A stretch of 64,000 nucleotides of DNA from the NCBI RefSeq assembly GCF_003259155.1, contig NZ_QGMQ01000009.1, positions 1 to 64,000 of the forward strand, given 5' to 3'. The notes beneath the pieces were generated by a model. It searched no databases. It was not told the DNA's origin and worked only from the letters and a program-made list of their open reading frames with translations. Position numbers and translations under genes: made by a program. The DNA is from Marinimicrobium alkaliphilum (GTDB lineage Bacteria > Pseudomonadota > Gammaproteobacteria > Pseudomonadales > Cellvibrionaceae). The number at the start of each line of letters is the position of its first letter. The stretch's first letter is position 1. This document shows, piece after piece, positions 1-7,943 of this stretch.

Positions 1-78
1 GGGATTCGAACCCTCGATACCGGATTAGGGTATACTCCCTTAGCAGGGGAGCGCCTTCAGCCACTCGGCCACCTCTCC
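1..78 (-). tRNA. tRNA-Ser (GCT), 3' end cut by the window edge
   Basis: On the minus strand the sequence begins GGAGAGGTGGCCGAGTGG and continues through a seven-base anticodon loop CTGCTAA closed by CTCCC/GGGAG, which gives anticodon GCT (serine AGC/AGU codons). The long variable arm typical of tRNA-Ser and the T-loop GGTTCGAATCCC are present. The 3' strand of the acceptor stem lies outside the window. Its place just downstream of csrA is the common gammaproteobacterial arrangement. Confidence 0.93.
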
Positions 79-211
79 GTGTTTCTGGTTGACTGGTTGC
101 CCTCGTCAACAGGTGCGGCATGATACCAATACCTGACGAAAAATCAAAGCCTTATGAAAAAAAATGTTTGCTCTTAAGCGCGAACATTGAACACATGCTC
201 ACCCATAGTCT

Positions 212-251
212 CAAATAAAAACGCGGCACACCCTCACTGGCTGCGCCGCGT
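212..251 (-). terminator. Rho-independent terminator of csrA
   Basis: Read on the minus strand, ACGCGGC and GCCGCGT form a 7-bp stem around a loop of about 17 bases, directly followed by TTTTATTT. It starts 20 bases after the csrA stop codon. Confidence 0.7.
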
Positions 252-270
252 TCTCAGTAACTCGTGCTGC

Positions 271-471
271 TTAGCTTACCGGGTCGTCTTGCTGACCTTG
301 CTGCTGTTTTTCACGCTGGATCCGCTGGTAGATTTCTTCGCGGTGAACAGCGATATCTTTGGGTGCGTTGACACCGATACGTACCTGGTTACCTTTCACA
401 CCCAGTACAGTTACAGTGACTTCGTCGCCAACCATCAAGGTTTCGCCAATACGGCGGGTTAATATCAACAT
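271..471 (-). CDS. csrA: Carbon storage regulator CsrA/RsmA
   Basis: Global post-transcriptional regulator: a homodimer that binds GGA motifs in mRNA leaders and usually blocks ribosome access. The 66-residue product has the family length. The N-terminal strand [10 protein letters not shown], including Leu4, and the segment [10 protein letters not shown] with Arg44 correspond to the RNA-binding surfaces known in E. coli CsrA. The C-terminal tail is Gln/Asp-rich and variable, as usual. A GGAG ribosome site lies 8 bases before the ATG. The order alaS-lysC-csrA-tRNA-Ser is conserved in related bacteria. The gap of about 230 bases to lysC suggests an additional promoter for csrA. As a carbon-flux regulator it may act on the sugar genes farther along the window, but nothing here demonstrates that. 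Confidence 0.97.
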   Translation of the reverse strand: MLILTRRIGETLMVGDEVTVTVLGVKGNQVRIGVNAPKDIAVHREEIYQRIQREKQQQGQQDDPVS

Positions 472-586
472 TGTTTATCTCCTTCACTCATCCTGTAAGA
501 ACATGACTTGGACTCCATTGTCGGCTGTCATGCCCGACTAACCCCCTGCCGCCTACCATCAGTCACTGCCAATAGGCCGCGTTAAT

Positions 587-616
587 AGTGTAGGCGAAAA
601 AGGGCCGTACCCCCAA
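587..616 (-). promoter_or_regulatory. Candidate sigma70 promoter for csrA
   Basis: On the minus strand, TTGGGG (-35) and TACACT (-10) are separated by 18 bases about 115 bases upstream of the csrA start. Neither box is consensus. The assignment rests only on position and box similarity. Confidence 0.3.
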
Positions 617-702
617 AATCAGCTGTTTTGTTATTACCCTACAGCCTTGTTATCCACTTTCGATCTAACATAGTCCACTTTACCAGAATTGACGAGTAAC
701 CG

Positions 703-1950
703 CTAACCCCGAGTACTGCTTTCGGCGGGCTCTGCGTCCAAGCCAAAGGCTGTATGTAAACAGCGCACCGCCAACTCCAGATACTTCTCTTCGATAATCA
801 CCGAAATCTTGATTTCTGAGGTGGTGATCATCTGAATATTGATATTGTCCTCGGCCAACGCGGTGAACATGCGCGACGCCACGCCGGCATGAGACCGCAT
901 GCCGACGCCAACAATTGACACTTTCGCCACCTGGTCGTCACTGAGCACTTCCCGGGCGCCAATCGCCTTGGCAACACCTTCCAATACCGACACCGCTTTT
1001 TGCATATCGTTCTTGTTCACCGTAAACGTCAGGTCGGTCGTGTTATCTGCCGAGACGTTCTGAACGATGACGTCAACTTCAATATTCGCAGCGCCAATGG
1101 GCGCCAGGATACGCGATGCGACGCCGGGCGTATCAGGAACGCCGGCGACAGTGACTTTGGCTTCATCGCGGTTGAATGCGATGCCGGAAACAACAGGCTG
1201 CTCCATGGTATTTTCTTCCTCGTCGAGGGTGATCAGAGTTCCAGGGCCTTCTTTAAAGCTGGACAGGACACGCAGAGGCACCTTGTACTTGCCCGCAAAT
1301 TCGACCGAGCGAATCTGCAGCACTTTGGAACCCTGGCTGGCCATTTCCAGCATCTCTTCAAAGGTAATTTTGTCGAGCCGACGCGCCTTTTCCACCACTC
1401 TCGGATCGGTAGTGTATACGCCATCAACGTCCGTATAGATCTGACACTCGTCGGCTTTCAGTGCCGCTGCAAGAGCCACACCGGTGGTGTCCGATCCGCC
1501 GCGCCCCAGCGTGGTGATGTTACCCTGCTCGTCAACACCCTGAAAGCCCGCCACCACGACCACGCGCCCGGCGCTCAGATCAGTGCGCATATTGGCTTCA
1601 TCAATCGACTGAATGCGGGCCTTGGTGTGCGCGTTGTCGGTCAGGATCCGCACCTGGCCGCCGGTGTAAGAGCGGGCGTCCCAGCCGCGCTTTTTAAGCG
1701 CCATACACAGCAGGGCGATCGTGACTTGCTCACCGGTAGACACCAGGACATCCAGCTCGCGCGGGTCCGGGGTGCTCTGAATGGCCTGCGCCAGGGCGAT
1801 CAGCCGATTGGTTTCGCCGCTCATGGCGGATACCGCGATCACCATATCGTGCCCCTGGGCGCGAAACCCGGCGATCCGATCGGCGACCGCTTCAATGCGC
1901 TCAACGGTACCCACTGAGGTACCGCCGTATTTCTGCACAAACAAGCTCAT
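703..1950 (-). CDS. lysC: Aspartate kinase (monofunctional)
   Basis: Phosphorylates aspartate, the first step towards lysine, threonine, methionine and diaminopimelate. The 415-residue protein opens with VQKYGGTSVG, the kinase signature, and contains GRGGSDTTGVALAAAL and YTDVDGVYTTDPR in the catalytic domain. The C-terminal portion (from about residue 265) has two ACT-type regulatory repeats, seen in segments such as VTVAGVPDTPGVASRI and VSIVGVGMRSHAGVASRMF, so feedback inhibition is expected. The open frame extends 16 codons further upstream, but family N-termini begin at MSLFVQK and an AAGGGGA site precedes that ATG. It lies between alaS and csrA, as in Pseudomonas. Confidence 0.96.
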   Translation of the reverse strand: MSLFVQKYGGTSVGTVERIEAVADRIAGFRAQGHDMVIAVSAMSGETNRLIALAQAIQSTPDPRELDVLVSTGEQVTIALLCMALKKRGWDARSYTGGQVRILTDNAHTKARIQSIDEANMRTDLSAGRVVVVAGFQGVDEQGNITTLGRGGSDTTGVALAAALKADECQIYTDVDGVYTTDPRVVEKARRLDKITFEEMLEMASQGSKVLQIRSVEFAGKYKVPLRVLSSFKEGPGTLITLDEEENTMEQPVVSGIAFNRDEAKVTVAGVPDTPGVASRILAPIGAANIEVDVIVQNVSADNTTDLTFTVNKNDMQKAVSVLEGVAKAIGAREVLSDDQVAKVSIVGVGMRSHAGVASRMFTALAEDNINIQMITTSEIKISVIIEEKYLELAVRCLHTAFGLDAEPAESSTRG

Positions 1951-2096
1951 GCCCGCTGTTCCCCTTCTGCCAAGGCCGTGCCACGCACAGCCTGTCATTC
2001 AATCGTTTTAGCGCCCTGCGAAATCACATCCGCTGATTAAAAGGCGCGCAATTAAACACCAGTTTTCAGGAAAAAGGTATCCCTGCTGATAAAAAT

Positions 2097-4691
2097 TCAG
2101 GCCTTGGCCTCCACCCAGGAAATCACCGAGGCCAGTGCCTGATCGAGCGCAGCCACATCGGTGCCCCCGCCCTGGGCCATATCCGGTCGACCGCCGCCTT
2201 TACCACCTACCTGTTCAGCCACGTGACGCATCAGATCACCCGCCTTGAAGCGGTCGGTCAGGTCTTTGGTAACGCCCGCAACCAGTGCAATCTTGTCGCC
2301 CTCGACCGCAGCCAACAAAACCACCGCGCTGCCGAGCTTGTTCTTGAGCTGGTCGGCACTGTCGCGCAGGGATTTGGCATCCGCACCTTCCAGGTTCACG
2401 GCCAATACCTTGACACCTTTTACGTCCTGCGCCTGACTGGCGATGTCGCTGCTGCCCGAGGCGGCCAATTTGGTTTTGAGTGCCGCCAAGTCCTTTTCGA
2501 GCTTCCGATTCTGAGCCAGAAGCTGTTCGAGTTTATCGGCCAGGTTATCGGGCTTGGTCTTCAAGGTTTTGGCCGCCTTGTCCACCAGTGCTTCGGCGCG
2601 ATCAAAGGCCGCCAGCGCCCGAGCACCGGTGACCGCCTCGATCCGGCGGACCCCGGAGGCAATACCGGACTCCGAAGTAATGCGCAGCAGGCCGATATCA
2701 CCGGTGCGGCGCACGTGGGTGCCGCCACAGAGCTCCACCGAGAAGCCGTCGCCCATGGTAAGCACTCGCACCTCGTTGCCGTACTTTTCCCCAAACAGCG
2801 CCATGGCGCCCTTGGCCTTGGCTTCCTCCATGTCACAGACTTCGATCTGGACATCGCTATTCAGACGAACCTGGTCGTTGACCAGGGTTTCGATCGCTTT
2901 CAACTCAGCCGGCTTGACCGCTTCAAAGTGGGAGAAGTCAAAACGCAGACGCTCGGAGTCCACCAGAGAGCCCTTCTGGGTGACGTGTTCGCCCAGCACC
3001 TGGCGCAAGGCGGCGTGCAAGAGGTGAGTTGCAGAGTGGTTCAGCGCTGTCGCCTGACGCACGCCGCCATCAACTTGGGCCTCGAGCCTGTCGCCCTCGG
3101 CAATGCTGCCGTGCAGCAGCACGCCAACATGCAAATGAGCGTCGCCCTGCTTGACGCAGTCGCGCACTTCAAAGCGCACATCCCCCAGTTGCAGATACCC
3201 GCAATCGCCCACCTGGCCGCCGGACTCGGCATAGAAGGGGGTACGGTCGAGTAAAATCGCGCCTTCTTCCCCCTCTATCAAGCGCTCAACCTCGGCGCCG
3301 CCCTTGAGCAGAGCCAGGACAGTGCCCTGCTCGGCGAGCTGGGTGTAGCCCAAAAATTCAGTTTTCGGTAACTCCAGACCGGCGGCCGTGTAGTCCACTT
3401 TGAAGCTGCCGGCGGCGCGGGCGCGGGCGCGCTGGGCTTCCATGGCCTCCTCGTAGCCTGCCATATCGATACTCAGATCGCGCTCACGCGCGATATCGTT
3501 GGTCAGATCCACCGGAAAGCCGTAGGTGTCATAGAGCGTAAACACCACCTCACCGGGAATCTCGGAGCCCCTGACCTCGGCCAGTGCCTCTTCGAGCACG
3601 GCCATCCCCTTATCCAGGGTCTTTTCAAACTGCTCTTCTTCCTGCAGCAACACCTTGGCAATCTGCGCTTTGCGTTCAAGCAACTCTGGGTAGGCATCGC
3701 CCATCACCTCGGCCAGAGCATCCACCAGCGTGTGGAAAAAGGCCTGCTGCTGGCCCAGTTTATGGCCGTGGCGAATGGCGCGACGGATAATCCGGCGCAG
3801 GACATAGCCGCGCCCCTCATTGGAGGGCATGACCCCGTCACTGACCAGAAAGGCGCAAGAACGGATGTGGTCGGCAATCACGCGCAACGACTTATGCTCC
3901 AGGTCGTCGCTGCCGGTCGCCTTGGCGGCGGCTTTGAGCAGGTGCTGAAACAGGTCGATCTCGTAGTTGGTGTGCACGCCCTGCATCACGGCAGCAATAC
4001 GTTCCAGTCCCATCCCGGTATCAATGGAGGGGTTGGGCAACGGTTTGAGCTCGCCGTCGCCCTGGCGCTCGTACTGCATAAATACCAGATTCCAGATCTC
4101 GATATAGCGATCCAGGTCATCATTTTCGCTGCCTGGCGGGCCGCCGGGCACATCGGCGCCGTGGTCATAGAAAATCTCGGAGCTGGGGCCACAGGGACCT
4201 GTGTCGCCCATCTGCCAGAAGTTGTCTTCATCCAGGCGCGAGAAGCGCTCGGCGCTGACACCCACCTCCTTCAGCCAGATGTCGGCAGCCTCGTCGTCGC
4301 TCACATGCACGGTCACCCACAGGCGCTCTTCCGGCAAGCCCAGGGTCTTGGTCAGAAACTCCCACGCGTAATGGATCGCATCGCGCTTGAAGTAGTCGCC
4401 AAAACTGAAGTTGCCCAGCATTTCAAAAAAGGTGTGGTGACGCGCGGTGTAGCCGACGTTTTCGAGGTCGTTATGCTTGCCACCGGCACGCACACAACGT
4501 TGTGAGCTGGCAGCGCGGGTGTAGGGGCGTGGATCACTGCCCAAAAACACGTCCTTGAACTGCACCATGCCTGCGTTGGTGAACAGCAGGGTCGGGTCAT
4601 TCCCGGGAATCAGGGAGCTACTGGGCACAACGGTGTGCCCCTTGCTTTCAAAAAAGGTCAGAAAGGCGTCGCGTATCTGTGCGCTCTTCAT
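2097..4691 (-). CDS. alaS: Alanine-tRNA ligase
   Basis: Class II aminoacyl-tRNA synthetase that charges tRNA-Ala and edits mischarged serine or glycine. At 864 residues it has the usual length. The N-terminus [19 protein letters not shown] is typical, followed by the catalytic core ([13 protein letters not shown] and the PCGPSSEI region), the editing domain zinc ligands in HSATHLLH and [13 protein letters not shown], and a C-terminal C-Ala domain ending in the glycine-rich [15 protein letters not shown]. The frame runs 21 codons upstream of the chosen ATG, but that extension is not family-like. It starts the alaS-lysC-csrA set. In many relatives recX lies immediately upstream; here recX is about 55 kb away. 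Confidence 0.97.
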   Translation of the reverse strand: MKSAQIRDAFLTFFESKGHTVVPSSSLIPGNDPTLLFTNAGMVQFKDVFLGSDPRPYTRAASSQRCVRAGGKHNDLENVGYTARHHTFFEMLGNFSFGDYFKRDAIHYAWEFLTKTLGLPEERLWVTVHVSDDEAADIWLKEVGVSAERFSRLDEDNFWQMGDTGPCGPSSEIFYDHGADVPGGPPGSENDDLDRYIEIWNLVFMQYERQGDGELKPLPNPSIDTGMGLERIAAVMQGVHTNYEIDLFQHLLKAAAKATGSDDLEHKSLRVIADHIRSCAFLVSDGVMPSNEGRGYVLRRIIRRAIRHGHKLGQQQAFFHTLVDALAEVMGDAYPELLERKAQIAKVLLQEEEQFEKTLDKGMAVLEEALAEVRGSEIPGEVVFTLYDTYGFPVDLTNDIARERDLSIDMAGYEEAMEAQRARARAAGSFKVDYTAAGLELPKTEFLGYTQLAEQGTVLALLKGGAEVERLIEGEEGAILLDRTPFYAESGGQVGDCGYLQLGDVRFEVRDCVKQGDAHLHVGVLLHGSIAEGDRLEAQVDGGVRQATALNHSATHLLHAALRQVLGEHVTQKGSLVDSERLRFDFSHFEAVKPAELKAIETLVNDQVRLNSDVQIEVCDMEEAKAKGAMALFGEKYGNEVRVLTMGDGFSVELCGGTHVRRTGDIGLLRITSESGIASGVRRIEAVTGARALAAFDRAEALVDKAAKTLKTKPDNLADKLEQLLAQNRKLEKDLAALKTKLAASGSSDIASQAQDVKGVKVLAVNLEGADAKSLRDSADQLKNKLGSAVVLLAAVEGDKIALVAGVTKDLTDRFKAGDLMRHVAEQVGGKGGGRPDMAQGGGTDVAALDQALASVISWVEAKA

Positions 4692-4759
4692 AGTCCGTCC
4701 GTATCGTCTGGTTTCGTCGTCTATCCGGGTTGATCGGGCGTCGCTAACGCCCACTGCAG

Positions 4760-4954
4760 TCAGTGCTTGGCCCGCTCTTTCTCATCCTGGCTCAGGGGCC
4801 TCGCCTCGCTTTCGAGCATCACCGGGATGCCATCGCGAATCGGGTAGGCAAGGCCGCTGGCCCGACAGATCAGCTCCTGATTCTGCTCGTCATACACCAG
4901 CTCACCCTTGCTCACCGGACACACCAGGATACTCAGCAATTTTTTGTCAATCAC
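4760..4954 (-). CDS. UPF0434/Trm112-like small protein (YcaR type), GTG start
   Basis: A 64-residue protein of the YcaR/UPF0434 family, related to the Trm112 zinc-ribbon proteins; its precise role in bacteria is not established. The pattern [14 protein letters not shown], then [26 protein letters not shown], matches the family closely. Many members have CPxC at the first motif; here it is CPVS, so a classical four-cysteine zinc site cannot form. I chose the GTG at 4954 over upstream ATGs because GGGGAG sits 7 bases before it and the length then fits the family. It ends 69 bases before the alaS start on the same strand, so the two may be co-transcribed. Confidence 0.85.
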   Translation of the reverse strand: MIDKKLLSILVCPVSKGELVYDEQNQELICRASGLAYPIRDGIPVMLESEARPLSQDEKERAKH

Positions 4955-5002
4955 GGCCGTTCTCCCCGCCATTGGTTCCGCCTGTTGGGCGTGATAACCC
5001 AG

Positions 5003-5039
5003 AAAAGGCAAAGGGCAGTATCTTACACTGCCCTTTGCC
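5003..5039 (-). terminator. Rho-independent terminator downstream of the M23 peptidase gene
   Basis: A perfect 13-bp stem, GGCAAAGGGCAGT with ACTGCCCTTTGCC, and a 7-base loop, followed on the minus strand by TTTTCT. It separates the M23 peptidase gene from the UPF0434 gene. Confidence 0.85.
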
Positions 5040-5081
5040 GCTCTGTCTCTATGATCGCCGCTATCGCGGCGCTAAATTGCA

Positions 5082-5951
5082 TCAATCATCGTCATCCATG
5101 GGGCCCACCAGAAACGTCGGATCAACGCGCTGGTCAAACCAGTTCATACGCCAATCCAGGTGCGGCCCTGTGGCCCGCCCGGTGGCCCCCACCTCGGCGA
5201 TAATGTCACCCTGCGCTACCCGTTCGCCCTCCTCCACCAGAATCTTATGCAGGTGGATAAATGTCGAAGACAGGCCGTGGCCATGATCGACAATCAGGGT
5301 GCCACCGGAGAAAAACATGTCCGGGTGAGTCAGGGTCACCACGCCCGCCGCCGGCGCCCGCACGGGTGTTCCGGTTGGCGCCGCAATATCGACGCCGAAA
5401 TGCGGCGCGCGCGGCTCGCCATTGAAGATCCGCTGGCTGCCGTACACCCCCGTAATGCGACCGCGCAGAGGCCACACAAAGGTCTCAGTAAAGTCGAGCA
5501 GGTCCGTTTCTACCTGGCGTGCGCGCCAGGCCTGGGCCGCCTCCTCGCGCGAGCGTTTGACTTGCTCCGGATCCGGGGTCACCGTCTGCTGCGGCACGCC
5601 ATCAACCCGCTGGATACGGTACTCCCGCTGGCGCACCTCAAAAAGATGCTCGCGCTCCTCACCGTCGGGCGCACGGGTCAACAAGCGCGCTTCGGGCTCA
5701 AAGTCCCGCCCCAAGCCAATCACGAAATGGCCTGAATCGCTGACCCTGACCTGCCTATCCAGAAATTGGATTTCAGTGCCGGGACGGACCTGCCCCCGGA
5801 CAATGGTGCCCTGCGCCCATTCGCCGTCGAGGCTCTTAAAGGGCGACTCAACCGTCTCACTGACAGCGCTTACAGACAACACCGTCAGCAGAACGCTACA
5901 GGCGCCCCTAAACAGCACTCGAAGCGCACCAAAACGCCAAGCATTGATCAT
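5082..5951 (-). CDS. Secreted M23 (LytM-type) metallopeptidase domain protein
   Basis: A 289-residue exported protein with a hydrophobic N-terminal signal (about residues 8-30) and a C-terminal M23 domain. Such domains cleave peptidoglycan cross-bridges or, when degenerate, activate amidases during cell division. The first zinc motif is intact (HFGVD, about residue 185), as is the HGHG segment. The usual closing HxH reads HLD in GPHLDWRMNW, so one metal ligand or catalytic position differs from LytM. Similar HLDW versions occur, to my recollection, in other gammaproteobacterial paralogues. The middle region resembles a small beta-rich domain, and no LysM repeat is visible. It is a single-gene unit with its own terminator. 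Confidence 0.85.
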   Translation of the reverse strand: MINAWRFGALRVLFRGACSVLLTVLSVSAVSETVESPFKSLDGEWAQGTIVRGQVRPGTEIQFLDRQVRVSDSGHFVIGLGRDFEPEARLLTRAPDGEEREHLFEVRQREYRIQRVDGVPQQTVTPDPEQVKRSREEAAQAWRARQVETDLLDFTETFVWPLRGRITGVYGSQRIFNGEPRAPHFGVDIAAPTGTPVRAPAAGVVTLTHPDMFFSGGTLIVDHGHGLSSTFIHLHKILVEEGERVAQGDIIAEVGATGRATGPHLDWRMNWFDQRVDPTFLVGPMDDDD

Positions 5952-6049
5952 AATTTAATCACTCACTCATAGACACACCCTCGTTGTACCACAGAAGATG
6001 CGAAAATTCAGCTTTGAGAAGGCGTATCGGGCCGCAAAAGGTAGGGACA

Positions 6050-6077
6050 AAAAAAAGGGGCGTCAATTGACGCCCCC
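6050..6077 (-). terminator. Rho-independent terminator of the susC-susD transcript
   Basis: On the minus strand GGGGCGTC and GACGCCCC form a perfect 8-bp stem around AATT, immediately followed by eight T residues. It lies about 90 bases downstream of the SusD stop codon. Confidence 0.88.
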
Positions 6078-6168
6078 GTACCAAAGAAACTTGGCACCAA
6101 CATTGGGAGAGAGACCACCCAGAAATTGATTCTCGCGGCCACCCGCGCCGGGTGGCCAACACTATCGA

Positions 6169-7908
6169 TCAGAGTTCCTCAGCATCGGGGTCGGAGGGTA
6201 CATACCCCGGGTTCTGCACATACAGGCCGCCACTCAGGTTAATCTGCTGTTGTGGAATGGGCATGTACTCGTGCTTACCGGCCTGGAAATTGGCACCACT
6301 CAAGTAGGAGCGGCGCGTCTGCTCAACTTCCAGGTAATCATCGATCCAGTCTTTGGCAACACCCCAGCGAATCAGGTCGAAAAAGCGGTGACCCTCGAGG
6401 CCAAGCTCCAGCCGACGCTCCCAGCGCAGGGCTTCACGGGCCTGCTCCTGATTGGCGAAGCTGTCATAGGTCCCGACATTGTAGGTGCTATAACCGTCGG
6501 CCAACCGACCAGTGCTGCCCGCTGCGCGCTCACGGATGCGGTTGATAATCGGCAGCGCATCGTCTTGCCGCTCAAGCTCGATCAATGCTTCTGCTTTCCA
6601 GAGCAACACGTCGGCATAGCGCACCAGCACACTGTTCTTAGAGAACACAATAAAGGGACCGTTCTGCAATAAGCAGTCGCAGTCGGGATGCTGCAGCTCC
6701 TTCATGGACACAAAATTGCCATAGGTGCCGGGAGTCCGGGCCCAAGAATTGCCCTGATGGATCAGGTCCTCGTCATATTTGAAGGGCTTGCCCTCCATTG
6801 AGACCGTATGATCCAACCTCGGGTCAACAGCGTCCTGCGCGGGGTCGTAGTTGGTAGCGTTAAAGCTATCAAACATGGGCAAACCATCGCCATCGGTTTT
6901 GAACGCGTTAACAAAGTTATCAGTCGGAACATGAAAACCGCAGCAACCAAACTCAGGCGATTGCGGCGGGCTCAAAGCCCAAGGCCAGGCTGCCCGGCCA
7001 TCGGGGCTGCCATCATCACGTGAACGCATGATCTGGAACACCACTTCTTCATTGTTCTCATGCTCATAGAGGAAGTTCTCAGCAAAGTCCTCAACCAAGG
7101 CATATTGGCCTGACTCTTCTATTTGTTCCACCAGGTCAACAACCTCTTCCAGCAGCTCCGTGCGTATCTCGACGACCCGGTGCTCGTCATCTTGCACATA
7201 GGCTTGAGACAGACGCGTTTTCGCCAGATAGGCCATCGCGGCGTAGCGATTCACACGACCTATTTGCGATTGCTGCTCAGGTAAATTATCCGCTGCAAAC
7301 TGAAAGTCTTCCGCGATGCGATCCCATAGCTGCTGATCAGAAAGATCCCGATTGGAGAGCCCAATAACCTCTTCATTGGTCATCTCTTCGGTCACATAAG
7401 GGATATGTTTGTAATGTACTTTCAGGTTCGAGTAGAAGAACCCACGAATAAACCGAAGTTCCGCAATACGCGCTTGCTTGAGGGGATAAACCTCCTCATC
7501 GACAGCGGATATTGTCCGAATTGCGGTATTCGCGCGGGATATCCCCGTGTAGTTCCTGACCCACATCTTGTTGTTAAGGTCAATCATATCCGGCGGAAAC
7601 GATTCCCCGTCAGAGACGAGGGGCTCGTAGACTGATAGGGCGTGATAGGCAAAAATATCACTGGGGCCATTCCCCCCTTTATGCGCATCACCTGCGCGCA
7701 AATTGCCCGTTGCCCAGAATTCGTGCGGGGCGGTGTAGTGATCATTGCCCAGGTATGAGTAGGCTGCGGTCACCAGTCGATCCAGGTTCTCTTCGCTGGT
7801 CACCTGCTCCTCGCTCAATGCCGCCTTGGGTGAAACATCCAGTGATGTATCACAAGCCGACAAGGACAGAATAAAACCCGATAACATGACTTTGTATTTA
7901 TTTTGCAT
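6169..7908 (-). CDS. SusD/RagB-family sugar-binding outer-membrane lipoprotein
   Basis: A surface glycan-binding partner of the SusC transporter. It is a 579-residue lipoprotein: a short hydrophobic signal ends in LSLSAC, with the lipidated Cys at position 19. The body shows the helical SusD pattern, including LVTAAYSYLG near the start, RFIRGFFYSNL and KTRLSQAY in the TPR-like part, and the family C-terminal signature EALRWERRLELGLEGHRFFDLIRWG. The tail ends with the typical MPIPQQQINLSGG segment. It lies 35 bases downstream of susC on the same strand. SusD proteins are characteristic of Bacteroidetes and uncommon in Gammaproteobacteria, so ancient transfer is likely. Neighbouring GH32 and fructokinase genes suggest a fructan or fructo-oligosaccharide ligand. 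Confidence 0.92.
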   Translation of the reverse strand: MQNKYKVMLSGFILSLSACDTSLDVSPKAALSEEQVTSEENLDRLVTAAYSYLGNDHYTAPHEFWATGNLRAGDAHKGGNGPSDIFAYHALSVYEPLVSDGESFPPDMIDLNNKMWVRNYTGISRANTAIRTISAVDEEVYPLKQARIAELRFIRGFFYSNLKVHYKHIPYVTEEMTNEEVIGLSNRDLSDQQLWDRIAEDFQFAADNLPEQQSQIGRVNRYAAMAYLAKTRLSQAYVQDDEHRVVEIRTELLEEVVDLVEQIEESGQYALVEDFAENFLYEHENNEEVVFQIMRSRDDGSPDGRAAWPWALSPPQSPEFGCCGFHVPTDNFVNAFKTDGDGLPMFDSFNATNYDPAQDAVDPRLDHTVSMEGKPFKYDEDLIHQGNSWARTPGTYGNFVSMKELQHPDCDCLLQNGPFIVFSKNSVLVRYADVLLWKAEALIELERQDDALPIINRIRERAAGSTGRLADGYSTYNVGTYDSFANQEQAREALRWERRLELGLEGHRFFDLIRWGVAKDWIDDYLEVEQTRRSYLSGANFQAGKHEYMPIPQQQINLSGGLYVQNPGYVPSDPDAEEL

Positions 7909-7943
7909 AACAGTATCCTCAAAAACTTTAGCTAACAGCGAAC

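Noticed and set aside
5959-6162. 67-codon minus-strand open frame between the M23 and SusD genes
   Set aside because: It runs across the SusD terminator hairpin and its T-run, has no ribosome site and no recognisable composition.
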